Origin: Enchytraeus crypticus
Lineage: Eukaryota > Annelida > Clitellata > Enchytraeida > Enchytraeidae
Direction of reading: 5' to 3'
DNA length: 64,000 nt
NCBI GenBank assembly: GCA_905160935.1
Contig: CAJHZI010000782.1
Coordinates: 155,001-219,000 of the forward strand
Numbering within the stretch: position 1 is the first letter of the stretch; each line of letters begins with the position of its first letter. The notes below the pieces were generated by a model. The model did no database searches, was not told the origin of the DNA, and saw nothing but the letters and a program-made list of their open reading frames with translations. The translations under genes and the position numbers were made by a program. Shown here piece by piece: positions 52,873-64,000 of this stretch.

Positions 52873-55800
52873 ATGCGAAATCGCCGGCGTACAGTTAGTA
52901 AAAGGCTGGAGGAAATGGGTCTGTACGGGTTCGTGCAATTCATCGCTAAGGTCTGGAGTTTTATCTGCTATTGTGTCAAACGTCAGGTCAGAACGGTAAG
53001 TGTAAAGACTGAAGTTTGTTTGATATTACATCCGTTTCGATATCTTGGTTTTTCAGGACTTGGCAGTAAATTTAAAATACTTAGAATCTAAGTGTTTCAT
53101 GTCTCATTCATGTGTGATTCCTAATACATTTCAAGCTGAATAAACTGCGGTGAATTATTTTTTATCTATCTAAAAGATTTATCTATCTAAATCTGTTATT
53201 TTTATTTATGATTTATCTAGGCTGCAGAAATTGCTACAAAATTTGATAACCCCAACCCAAGTTTTGTAGATTCAAAAGAAGATTATGATGATAATGATGA
53301 ATTATTACATCTATCAGAATACACCTGCAAATATAAGACTTTTAGCTCTGAAAAATATTGTAATTGTGTGGAGTTAGCGGTTAGGATTTTTAGTCATGCT
53401 GATGGATTTCAAACAAAAGTTCAGTTGTCGATGTTATAATCAGGTGGTGTTCCAAATTGAGGTCAAATTGTTGATGACTAAGTGTTTGACTGATGTTTTA
53501 AGACTTACTTTTTCATTTATTGTGATTGATTGTGTATTTATCAATTAATCGATTAATTTTTCAGGTAAAGCAGTATCAGCCTGTAAGATACCCTATTGTA
53601 CCAACAATACACAGAAACAGATTGGGTGAGTATGGTTTCTATTAAGTAGGACATTATTAATATTTAATCCCCATTTAAATTCATTTACAAAGTTGCACCA
53701 AAAAGAAATTTAGTTATGCAGTTTCTTCAAATTGCTCTGGATCAGTACCCGAGGTTGCGATAAAGTCTTTTGCCTGTATAGTTGGTGTTACTAAAATTAG
53801 AATTAATTTTAATAAACCACTCCATAAGATATTGCCCACTCATATGTGGGAATGAGGAGGAAAGCAGGTGACAAGAGAAGAGTGGAGGCATTATATACCA
53901 TGGACCTGCCAGTAGGCAGTGCACTCAGAGAGAAGATATATTGTACCAAACATCTAGAAACTCTATAATTATATTAGTTAGGATGTGCTTAATGTAAATT
54001 TGTTTCATTTTTTGAAAATATTTCTGTGAGCATATTAGCGATATCTTAATATTTGATTTGGACGGGTTTCTAGCTCTTATTTGTTGATTGATTTATCGAT
54101 TGGTTGATTGATTTCACAGGTTCTGTTAAACGGAAGATTCTAATACTAAATAGTTGATTTGAACGTGTTTCTAGCTCTTATTTATTGATTGATTTATTTA
54201 TTGGTTGATTGATTTCACAGGTTCTGTTAAACGGAAGATTCTAATACTTAATATTTGATTTGGACGGGTTTCTAGCTCTTATTTATTGATTGATTTATTG
54301 ATTGGTTGATTGATTTTACAGGTTATGTTAAGCGGAAGATTCTAGTGCTTGATTTAGATGAGACGCTCATACACTCACATCACGACGGGGTACTGAGACA
54401 AACTGTAAAGCCTGGGACACCTCCTGATTTTGTTCTCAAAGTGAGTGGTAACACTGACATTGTATGTACATGTTAAATTTAGTTTAAATTTACTATATAT
54501 TATATTTTATTTTCTTTTTCGTATGGTTACACGCATGACAACCGCATTTGTTTTCAAAGTTTCCTTTCTTGGTTGCTGTTTTCGTTATTTCCTCCTTTGA
54601 TACTAGTAATCGTTGCCTTTAATAGTGCATCGATTGCAGCCGGTGCAGATTTAAGAATAACCTTCCGACACCCTCAATATTTTTCATTCAAAGCTGTCAA
54701 AACTCTGTCTTCCAAGATGTTCACCCGCAAAGTACTAACCGAGTTTTACTTAGCTTAACTTCGTTCCATTGAAGCTCATCTCAACTAAGTTCGCTAAATC
54801 CTAAATATTATGATGTACATGTATGTATCACTTGTTGTATAATGTGAACTGTAGGTGGTGATTGACAGGCATCCCGTCAGGTTCTTCGTACACAAGAGGC
54901 CTCATGTTGACTACTTCCTAGATGTGGTAAGAATAGTTGAATATCAATCTTTATATTGTTAAGATAGTTGAACTCCTGTCTTGAAAACATTATATCACTT
55001 ATTGACTTGCTGGCATTTTACCAAACTAATTTTATTACTTATAGTTTAAATTTTCAAGTTTTTAGAACGAAGTCTAAAGGTTCTTGCCGAGTTTTAATTT
55101 TTGGATTAGGATATAAACAAAATCAACATGTAAATGAAGGAATAGTTAGATTCTCAGTTGAATTATGGAGAGCAAACAGTGCACAGTTGTTCTGAGAGAG
55201 AACCTGAGTCTTCAGACTAATGCAGACAGACTAACTTGATTTGTTATATTGGTTATATTATGTGTTTACTATGACGTCCCTGACATCATCCTGTATGAGG
55301 AAACGGACGTTAAACCTTTGTTATTATTATTATTATTATTGTATTGTTAAATCATTCGGCTGAAGTTTCCTGTGCTGCTGTGCTGTGCATATATATTAGA
55401 GTAGAGTATTTCTTCTTACTGACTGTGTTCATAGGACATTGAATGATCTCTATTGAACAAGTTATTCATTGAGAGAGCGATAGATAGAAGGAGCAATTGA
55501 TGGAACAGTTGATTGGACGATTGGTTGATTTAAAGATTGGATTGATTTGACTGAATGATTGGCGTGTAGGTAAGTCGATGGTATGAGCTGGTAGTATTCA
55601 CAGCTAGTATGGAAATCTATGGCGCGGCCGTTGCAGAAAAACTTGATCGTAATCGAGGTATATTGAAACGTCGCTACTACAGACAGGTGTGTAATAATAT
55701 TACAATTACTACAAATATTACAAATATCAAATGATGTTTTGACTGTAATTAAATATTGTTAGAATTTATAAGCTTACCCACAATCAGAGTAAAATATATC

Positions 55801-56568
55801 ATCCGATCTTCGATCTTCTTATTTTCTTTTTAAATGAGGTTTGCTACATTTTGAGCTAATAAGCACTTTCTCTCTTTCTCTCTCTCATCCCAACATAATA
55901 TGCCATAAATGAAATCGGCTTGAAATTAAACTCTCAACGTCATTTCAAAATAGCAGCTATACTGTCTGGGTTAGAAATTAGTCAACAGAGAGTTAGAAGA
56001 CTTATAAAACGAGATACTATTGTTGCGTGATTGTTATAAGATGGTGTAAACTAGGTACTATTGCTGCGTGGTTGTTATAAGATGGTGTAAACTAGGTACA
56101 ATTGCTGCGTGGTTGTTATAAGATGGTGTAAACTAGGTACTATTGCTGCGTGGTTGTTATAAGATGGTGTTGACTAGGCACTATTGCTGCGTGGTTGTTA
56201 TAAGATGGTGTAAACTAGGCACTATTTCTGCGGGGTTGTTATAAGATGGTGTAAACTAGGCACTATTTCTGCGGGGTTGTTATAAGATGGTGTAAACTAG
56301 GTACTATTGCTGCGTTGTATTAATTGACAGCATTGTCAGTTTGAGTTAATCAGCTACACGAAGGATTTATCAGCCATCAGCAGTGATCTCTCTAGTATAT
56401 TCATCTTAGACAACTCTCCAGGGGCCTATAGGTCCTATCCACGTATGTGTCTCTATCTCTCTCTGTCTCTCTCTCTCACTCTCTATCTCTGTATATCTCT
56501 CTCTCTCTCTATATGTATATATATATATATCTCTTTCTGTATATATATCTCTCTCTCTCTGTATCTCC

Positions 56569-56606
<38 letters not shown>

Positions 56607-57063
56607 ATATCTCTGTCGTATGTATCTCATCAGTGTAGCTCTGTAGTGCAGGGTTTGCAGCAACGCAATGCTGTACTATAGAAATGGAACTCGCTTTCTT
56701 CTGCTCTTTTGATCTCATCAATCTTCGTCCACCTGATCATGTGGAGAGTTAGGCTTCTCTCTCTCTCTCTCTCTATGATCACATCTCAGCCGATCATCGG
56801 GTGAAGACTATGCTAATAGAGGCTTCCACCATTCATATGTCATTTAACATTATTACACTAGGTTTGTTGTTGTTGTTGCTTCAGACAATGTTAATGTTGT
56901 TGTTGTTGTTGTTGCCACAGACAACGCTATACCGATCCAGTCGTGGTTCAGTGATCCGCACGACACTGCGCTGCTCAACCTGCTGCCGATGTTAGACGCT
57001 CTGCGATTTGTTAACGACGTGCGGTCAGTTCTCAGTCGCAACCTTCACCGTCATCGACTCTAA
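52873..57063 (+). CDS. CTDNEP1: CTDNEP1 / Dullard phosphatase (seven exons)
   Basis: Exons: 52873-52995, 53565-53625, 54322-54440, 54855-54926, 55570-55686, 56331-56442, 56921-57063 (123, 61, 119, 72, 117, 112, 143 nt; 747 nt, 248 residues). GT-AG sites all fit the frame. HAD-type CTD phosphatase motifs: [16 protein letters not shown] (catalytic Asp pair), [12 protein letters not shown] and [10 protein letters not shown]. The N-terminus has the hydrophobic segment [19 protein letters not shown] typical of the membrane anchor. Known family members sit in the nuclear envelope/ER and dephosphorylate lipin. The start could be the ATG at 52873 or the in-frame ATG at 52915. The C-terminus is ...HRHRL and lacks the last Trp of vertebrate proteins. 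One residue at the exon 6/7 junction is His (YPHNAIP) where Asp is usual. Introns carry minisatellites and decoy splice sites. Confidence 0.93.
53221..53439 (+). other. Open reading segment in CTDNEP1 intron 1, unrecognised
   Basis: Directly after a CTAG acceptor-like site, 72 codons are open up to a TAA. The translation starts [20 protein letters not shown] and includes an acidic stretch and [14 protein letters not shown]. There is no ATG at its start. It could be an alternative terminal exon, a remnant of a transposon or gene fragment, or chance. No family recognised. Confidence 0.25.
54047..54350 (+). repeat. 101-bp triplication spanning the intron 2/exon 3 junction of CTDNEP1
   Basis: Three tandem units. 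The third contains the true acceptor and the start of exon 3 (exon begins 54322). The first two contain matching decoys with TTTCACAG acceptors, after which pseudo-exons would begin at 54120 and 54221. The spacing is exactly 101 and 101 bp. Each decoy repeats about the first 20-30 nt of exon 3 (decoy reading SVKRKILIL against the true YVKRKILVL) and then meets an in-frame TGA. Confidence 0.85.
54538..54805 (+). repeat. Dispersed repeat R5, copy in CTDNEP1 intron 3
   Basis: See 37720-37935; divergent copy between exons 3 and 4 of CTDNEP1. Confidence 0.6.
56025..56320. repeat. 41-bp minisatellite in CTDNEP1 intron 5
   Basis: Seven copies with core CTAGGTACTATTGCTGCGTG and TTGTTATAAGATGGTGTAAA. 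It ends about 10 bp before the exon 6 acceptor. Confidence 0.85.
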
Positions 57064-57184
57064 TCTTGTTAAAGTTCTCTCTTCATTTATTCTCATATTC
57101 CATTCATTGCGTGGGGTGGTTAAGCCGGCATGATAGGATTGTTTTAGGCTGTGTGTGATAGATAGGATTTAGAATTTCCCCATA

Positions 57185-57630
57185 ATTTATGATGTATTGC
57201 CAAAACTGCTATCATGTGATTTGAAGCATTGCTGGCATGTGATGTGAAGCATTTCTAGCATGTGATGTGAAGTATTGCTGGCATGTAATGTGAAGCATTG
57301 CTGGCATGTTATGTGAAGCATTTCTAGCATGTGATGTAAAGCATTTCTAGCATGTGATGTGAAGTATTGCTGGCATGTGATGTGAAGCATTGCTGACATG
57401 TGATGTGAAGCATTGCTGGCATGTGATGTGAAGCATTTCTAGCATGTGATGCGAAGCATTGCTGGCATATAATGTGAAGCATTGCTGGCATGTTATGTGA
57501 AGCATTTCTAGCATGTGATGTGAAGTATTGCAAGCATGTGATGTGAAGCATTGCTGGCATGTGATGTGAAGCATTGCTGACATGTGATGTGAAGCATTGC
57601 TGGCATGTGATGTGAAGCATTGCTGGCGAT
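57185..57630. repeat. 23-bp minisatellite after the CTDNEP1 stop
   Basis: About 19 copies of GAAGCATTGCTGGCATGTGA plus TGT. It starts 120 bp after the CTDNEP1 stop and may lie in the 3' UTR. Confidence 0.85.
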
Positions 57631-57669
57631 GCTGTAAATTGTCTGCTGACCGTCATTCACTGATCAGTG

Positions 57670-57955
57670 ATTGACAGGTGGGAGTGGCCTACTGGTGTGT
57701 TATTGATTGACAGGTGGGAGTGGCCTACTGGTGTGTTATTGACAGACAGGTGGGAGTGGCCTACTGTTGTGTTATTGACAGACAGGTGGGAGTGGCCTAC
57801 TGTTGTGTTATTGACAGACAGGTGGGAGTGGCCTACTGGTGTGCTATTGACAGACAGGTGGGAGTGGCCTACTGGTGTGTTATTGACAGACAGGTGGGAG
57901 TGGCCTACTGGTGTGTTATTGACTGACAGGTGTGAAGGAGTGGCCTACTGCTCGT
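57670..57955. repeat. 36-bp minisatellite
   Basis: About eight copies of GACAGACAGGTGGGAGTGGC plus CTACTGGTGTGTTATT. It is open in two plus frames only because the unit is a multiple of three. Confidence 0.85.
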
Positions 57956-58149
57956 TTTCTTAGGGGTCTATTGCTGTGGATGAGATGGTCAACGAAATAT
58001 TTTGTAGCCTTCCATTTGCTCGGCTTAGCTTATAATCTTTCCTCTTCCCCAGAAGTGGGTTTAGACTAGAGACCCTCTGATAGCCTGCGAGTGATTTTCT
58101 TTTCCTTACGAAGAATCCTGTAAAGTCAAAATGTATTAACTGCTTGAGT

Positions 58150-58372
58150 ACTTTTGGAAACCAATCATCGTCGTCATCAACTTATCTTAAATCCTAGTTT
58201 AAATAAGGTCAGGATCAGAAAATTTTGTAGCAATTTCTGGAACCTAGGTGCAAACGAACCAAATGTCTTTTCTGGTTATGGTTTGGATCCTAGTGCTTCA
58301 TTACCTTTTACGACACTTGCAGTCCACAGCTGGTCTATTCTTCAGCAACTCGGACACAACACGGGTAATAAA
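58150..58372 (+). mobile_element. R2 copy downstream of CTDNEP1
   Basis: Degenerate copy ending CTCGGACACAACACGGGTA. Confidence 0.62.
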
Positions 58373-58914
58373 TCAATGATTTAAGAAAGATTTGTTTAGA
58401 AACAACGGATTTGATCTCCAGTTAAAGTACTTTCATATTCCTGATAGAGGAATAGAATCTTATAGGAAATATCTCTACATGTATCTTAACGAGGTTCATA
58501 TCTCGTCGATGGGTTGAGCTCAGAAACTAAAATATGCGAAGTTAATGCATTTTGATTTCTAACGGTCAAAAGCTACTATGCGTATATTTACGAAGAAATT
58601 CTGTGTGGTTATACAGTCTTTATTTTAGTGTACGTGCATTAGGTATGTGAATTCTCATATATATCTGTATATCCAGTCAATTTTGACAGTTATTACAAAT
58701 GGAATTTTTTAGTTTATTTAAATTTTCGTAAATGTGACGTCTGAAAATCAGTTGTCCTGTTTTGTTGTGGAAATCCCAGATTTAAGTTTTCGGTTTATTT
58801 GAGAATTTATTGTGAAACGTAGAGAAGTAATTTTTATATTTTAGGCATTACATTGTGCTGCGAGAGTTCTGTTTTATCGTCGATTATTTACTGGAAAGTT
58901 TAAATTATATAAAA

Positions 58915-59055
58915 GCTAATGCTAAAGCTAATGTTAACGTCAGTTTCCTCACTTGAAAGCGATGTCAGTGATGGGAGAGCCGAGGATTTGAACCCTGCAC
59001 ATACTGATCCACGGTCGAATATCTTACCGACATTGGACCACTGGCTCCAGCCAGT
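58915..59055 (-). mobile_element. SINE-A copy
   Basis: Inverted B box GAGGATTTGAACCCTGCAC and the end GGCTCCAGCC. Located downstream of CTDNEP1. Confidence 0.72.
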
Positions 59056-59384
59056 CATAAAAGATTACAGCCTGTAATCTTACAACTGTTAAGTACAGTG
59101 AAAATTCTTCTACTATTTATCCCTATAGTTCAGAGTTTTTGCTATAGTCCCTTAAAAGTTATTTTAATAACTCATGTTATTGGTGTTTTCCTACAATCAA
59201 GAATATAATTATAGTATAATTATATTTTAAAACTTGAAAGTTGCAGCTGTTTTCTAATCAAACTGTATTTTATAAATTCAGAATGAAAAAGGTTTGAAAG
59301 GTACAGTTATTTATTGTTTCTACTTGAAAAAAGATCTGCTGCCATAGTCCTCAATAGCTGCGCTCAACCTTATTGAGTACTTGT

Positions 59385-59705
59385 CAGTTTGATATACTCG
59401 ATTTTCTCGAGTACTGTCAGTTTGATGTACTCAATCTTCTCCAGTACTGTCAGTTGATGTACTCGATTTTCTCGAGTACTGTCAGTTGATGTACTCAATC
59501 TTCTCCAGTACTGTCAGTTGATGTACTCGATTTTCTCGAGTACTGTCAGTTTGATGTACTTGATTTTCTTGAGTACTGTCAGTTTGATGTACTCAATCTT
59601 CTCGAGTACTATCAGTTGATGTACTCGATTTTCTCGAGTACTCTCAGTTTGATGTACTCAATTTTTTCGAGTACTGTCAGTTTGATGTACTCGATTTTTT
59701 CGAGT
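59385..59705. repeat. 32/33-bp minisatellite with hairpin units
   Basis: Units contain GATGTACTCGATTTTCTCGA and GTACTGTCAGTT; the TACTCGA/TCGAGTA halves are inverted, so each unit can fold. Confidence 0.82.
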
Positions 59706-60144
59706 AGCCTACTGCCTTACGATTTGGATGGTTATCTGAAGAATATTTTAAGGTTCGTTTATTTGTTTTCATGAAGAATTTTCCAATGTAACTACATTCA
59801 GATTGATTATAGGTTTCAAAGTTTTATATTGGTTGCATTATTTCGGTGAAAAGTTTATGGCAATGTTGGTATTTCCAGAGTGACGTTGGAAAATTCCTAA
59901 GACATTTAGAGCTATAAATAGATATGATCATGGCGTGTTAAGCTTCATTTTATTGTAAAACTGTCTCCTCAGTCAAATCTTGCTGTTCCAGAGTTAATGT
60001 ATTTAACAGTCTGCATGCTTGTATTTTTATGTGTGCATGTGTTTTTTGTGTCTGTGTAGTGTATGTTTGTCGATGTGTATCTGTCTTTGTACGTGTCCTT
60101 GCATGTGTGTATGTGTATACTTGTAAACATTAGTAAAGGTCAAG

Positions 60145-60400
60145 GTTTCACATGATTTCATTTAATCAAGCCCCTCTCTGTGTGATCACATGATTTCATT
60201 GAATCAAGCCCCTCTCTCTGTGTGATCACATGATTTCATTGAATCAAGCCCCTCTCTCTGTGTGATCACATGATTTCATTGAATCAAGCCCCTCTCTCTG
60301 TGTGATCACATGATTTCATTGAATCAAGCCCCTCTCTCTGTGTGATCACATGATTTCATTGAATCAAGCCCCACTCTGTGTGTGATCACATGATTTACAG
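60145..60400. repeat. 40-bp minisatellite
   Basis: Six to seven copies of TCACATGATTTCATTGAATC plus AAGCCCCTCTCTCTGTGTGA. Confidence 0.85.
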
Positions 60401-61404
60401 AACTGTGTATATGTGAGCTGTTTAGTCTCCTAAGTGTACAGTATGTATAATAAAAGCTGGACTGTGTTTAATGTCCATTTGTATATATGATAAGAATTAG
60501 ACAGTCGCATTGTGACTGGAACCAGTAACCTCCTGTGCCACAAACAAATGTGCTGACAACTAGACTGTCCATCCGGTGCCTGTCTGATTGTGCTTATATG
60601 AGAATATATAATAATAAAACCTGTGTATGTTTCCTTCCACTTTAACATTGTGCACTAAAATATTAAAGTGGCATTTAACGTTGGTCGCAGATGATATATA
60701 TAACAGAAGTTATATTAATTGTGCTGTGTGCGTGTGAAACCTAAGTTGAAGCTGCGACAAATTCTACTATATGCCTACTTGGCGAGAGATGAACAGCTAC
60801 TGAAGCCTATTCTGTTAATCAAATCTGAGTAGTAAAAGAAATCAGTTGTAATTTTAGTTGTCGCGGACTATTGGTGACGTATATGTGTACTGTCTTATGT
60901 ATAATTCTATTTAGGTTTATGAGAAGTGCGACTGTTAATTATATTATTTGTATATTTGGAGTTTATATCAGTTGAATATTCTCATTTATATTCTATACTG
61001 GACGTGTGTGTAAAATAGAAAGTCTTATTATTACCGTGTCGTGTCCGGGACACTGAAGAATAGAACAGCCGTTAACTGCACAAGTCATAAGAGACGACTA
61101 GGCAAGAATTGATGAAGGCAACGGGATACCATCTGAGAAGCCGTATTTTTTGCCTAGCTATAAGTTACTTAAGGTATGGATAAGGCATAGTTTTTGTGAA
61201 GGGATTAGTATATTGGTCTGAGAGAGAGAGAGAGAGATCATCCGTGATATGACAGCAGAACAACTTTACAACCTTCGCCAGGTCTCATCAATTATCGCTA
61301 GAGGATCTGGTGATTGTAGAAAAGACGCGTGAAATCCACACACACACCAGTTGCATCTTGTTCATAACCATCTCTGTTAGTTCATCAGTGTGCCAAAACT
61401 CACC

Positions 61405-61680
61405 TGGCTAATTACCAATTACAATACAATACATGGCTAATTACTAATTACAATACAATACATGGCTAATTACTAAATACAACACATGGCTAATTACCAA
61501 TTACAATACAATACATGGCTAATTACCAATTACTTTACATCACTCACATTACAAGACATGGCTTATTTCTAATTACATTATATTACATTACAATACATGG
61601 CTAATTACCAATTACATTATATTACTTACATTACAATACATGGCTAATTACCACATACAATATATTACATCACTTACATT
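61405..61680. repeat. Irregular tandem repeat
   Basis: Copies of ACATGGCTAATTACCAATTA plus CAATACA with variable spacing. Confidence 0.75.
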
Positions 61681-62092
61681 ACAGTATTAATTGAGCGAAT
61701 CACTCTTCCGATATGACAAAATACAAGTCACTCTGCTGGTAGTAGAAAGCAAGGTGAAGGGTTTTAATTCTTTTTATCAAAGGCACAACCTAAACCTGTG
61801 CAGTACAACTAAACTCTGCTGTTGGCGGCAATTATGAACCTGTTTTATGTTTATCATGCATTCAGACTGTATGATGTACTCGAGTATTGTAAATGTATGC
61901 GTGATTGTGATGTGGTGCCATACAAACATTCTTATTTTATTGTATGGATTTGTTAAATGTCAAGAAATGTGTATATAGTAGTACACCCGGATGGTTGATT
62001 GGTTAACTGATCTGGTTTACATTAAATCTTGACCCAGAGTTCTGCGTGTCATGTGTGACCTGCGTAATGAAATTTTGAAGAAAAAAGTAAAC

Positions 62093-62335
62093 ACACATTA
62101 TAGTGAAATGATCAACTATGTTGATATCTATCACTTTTTAATATCACATGTTTAAATCGTTAGGCAATTAGTCTATTTTCCGTATAACCAGTCCAGTGAA
62201 TGTCCGAGATTTTACTCTAAGATCAGCGCGGCTGGGATTCGAACCCGAGAGTTCAATTCACTTCCGGATCTGTCATTTAAAACTTCATGACGTTACCTGA
62301 CGCCTCTATAACCTATGCGCTATTGAGACATTCAA
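62093..62335 (-). mobile_element. SINE-B copy (full body)
   Basis: Matches 30769-30995 over its whole length, including CGCGGCTGGGATTCGAACCC and the tail-proximal ACACACATTATAGTGAAA block, but has no long (TTA)n tail. Confidence 0.75.
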
Positions 62336-62784
62336 AATTGAGATGCATCAGCCCTGAACCTTCGTGTCAGTACTAAAATAGACGGTTACTTTTAATACAC
62401 TTAGAAATTATACATTTAATTGAATTTTATAATTGATATCCATTAATACCAACACACTTCAAATAACGCCCGACATAACAGCATTTGTTGAAAAATTTCT
62501 AATAGTATAAATTTGTAATTAATTATTAAATTATTACTATTAAGTATTTAATAGCTACAATTATAAAGCTAAACGTCAGTGAAGAAGAACACATTAGCAA
62601 AAGCAAAACGTACGAAGTATTTTGTGCAAAGTGAGAAATATTCCGTGCAATAGAGGTTAAAAAATAAACTTAGAAAATCATGAACATAGGAACAAAATCA
62701 GAGAAAGATTAAACTCGTATGAACTCACCTGTAAATAATATGTACATAATTGACAAGCCGCAAGAGAAGTAAAAGATACACGAT

Positions 62785-64000
62785 TATCTAATCATATTCA
62801 TGATTATAATCTAATCATATTCATGATTATAATCTAATCATATTCATGATTATAATCTAATCATAGTCATGATTATAATCTAATCATATTCATGATTATA
62901 ATCTAATCATATTCATGATTATAGTCTAATCATATTCATGATTATAATCTAATCATATTCATGATTATAATCTAATCATATTCATGATTATAGTCTAATC
63001 ATATTCATGATTATAATCTAATCATATTCATGATTATATCTAATCATATTCATGATTATAATCTAATCATATTCATGATTATAGTCTAATCATATTCATG
63101 ATTATAATCTAATCATATTCATGATTATAATCTAATCATATTCATGATTATAATCTAATCATATTCATGATTATAATCTAATCATATTCATGATTATATC
63201 TAATCATATTCATGATTATAATCTAATCATATTCATGATTATAGTCTAATCATATTCATGATTATAATCTAATCATATTCATGATTATAATCTAATCATA
63301 TTCATGATTATAATCTAATCATATTCATGATTATAGTCTAATCATATTCATGATTATAATCTAATCATATTCATGATTATAATCTAATCATATTCATGAT
63401 TATAATCTAATCATATTCATGATTATAATCTAATCATATTCATGATTATATCTAATCATATTCATGATTATAATCTAATCATATTCATGATTATAATCTA
63501 ATCATATTCATGATTATAATCTAATCATAGTCATGATTATAATCTAATCATATTCATGATTATAATCTAATCATATTCATGATTATAATCTAATCATATT
63601 CATGATTATAATCTAATCATATTCATGATTATAGTCTAATCATATTCATGATTATAATCTAATCATATTCATGATTATAGTCTAATCATATTCATGATTA
63701 TAATCTAATCATATTCATGATTATAATCTAATCATATTCATGATTATAATCTAATCATATTCATGATTATAATCTAATCATATTCATGATTATAATCTAA
63801 TCATATTCATGATTATAATCTAATCATATTCATGATTATAATCTAATCATATTCATGATTATAATCTAATCATATTCATGATTATAATCTAATCATATTC
63901 ATGATTATAGTCTAATCATATTCATGATTATAATCTAATCATATTCATGATTATAGTCTAATCATATTCATGATTATAATCTAATCATATTCATGATTAT
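62785..64000. repeat. 23-bp AT-rich satellite running off the window
   Basis: About 53 copies of a unit containing TAATCATATTCATGATTATA (23 bp); occasional 21-bp units lack AA, and some copies have TAGTC for TAATC. TAATCAT and ATGATTA form an inverted repeat inside every unit. The true length is unknown because the window ends inside it. Confidence 0.92.

Larger units (their letters stand above)
57064..62784. other. 3' flank of CTDNEP1
   Basis: No coding region seen. Minisatellites at 57185, 57670, 59385, 60145 and 61405, R2, SINE-A, R1 and SINE-B fill much of it. AATAAA hexamers occur at about 58367 (inside R2), 60449 and 60612; which, if any, ends the transcript cannot be told. Confidence 0.55.

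Noticed and set aside
57187-57656. Minus-strand ORFs with MLHITCQQCF repeats
   Set aside because: Translation of the 23-bp minisatellite in shifting frames, with no gene context.
57667-57963. Plus-strand ORF with a repeated DRWEWPTGVLLT-like peptide
   Set aside because: The 36-bp minisatellite is a multiple of three; no start context, splice sites or unique sequence.

Overview
The window is eukaryotic and almost certainly from an invertebrate animal. It is AT-rich, its genes are split by many GT-AG introns, and it carries CR1/Jockey-type non-LTR retrotransposon fragments, tRNA-derived SINEs, many microsatellites and several minisatellites. Protein families (DOMON, kringle, a CTDNEP1/Dullard phosphatase) point to Metazoa. 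I cannot assign a phylum.

Layout. Positions 1-5185 are gene-poor: microsatellites, a perfect AT palindrome, a 19-bp minisatellite, a SINE, a foldback repeat and one possible small coding exon (1901-2209, +). Positions 5186-45543 (-) hold one giant gene. I could build it as 41 exons whose splice phases all agree: 7,401 nt, 2,466 residues. In protein order it encodes a signal peptide, two Thr/Ser-rich linkers, DOMON module 1, nine mucin-like mini-exon linkers, DOMON modules 2 to 5 separated by further mini-exon linkers, a six-cysteine kringle, one 3,135-nt exon with roughly 100 copies of CTGPDCPTP, a short linker, one transmembrane helix and a cysteine-rich cytoplasmic tail. Its introns carry LINEs, SINEs, a long-inverted-repeat element and minisatellites. 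Positions 45544-52872 are repeat-rich intergenic DNA. Positions 52873-57063 (+) hold a seven-exon CTDNEP1 orthologue (248 residues). Positions 57064-64000 are mostly minisatellites and end in a 23-bp AT-rich satellite that runs off the window.

How the genes work together. The two genes look unrelated and face each other head to head, about 7.3 kb apart. The giant gene probably makes a cell-surface protein: five haem-type DOMON domains, each keeping a candidate Met/His ligand pair, held on mucin-like spacers above a kringle and a long disulfide-rich Pro/Thr stalk. There is no cytochrome b561 domain, so it is not an ordinary DOMON ferric reductase. CTDNEP1 is a conserved nuclear-envelope/ER phosphatase.

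Most notable: the architecture of the giant gene; a SINE that landed exactly at one of its splice acceptors; and a 101-bp triplication in CTDNEP1 intron 2 that copies the true acceptor and the start of exon 3 twice as decoys. All exon models are by eye; no transcript or database search was available.
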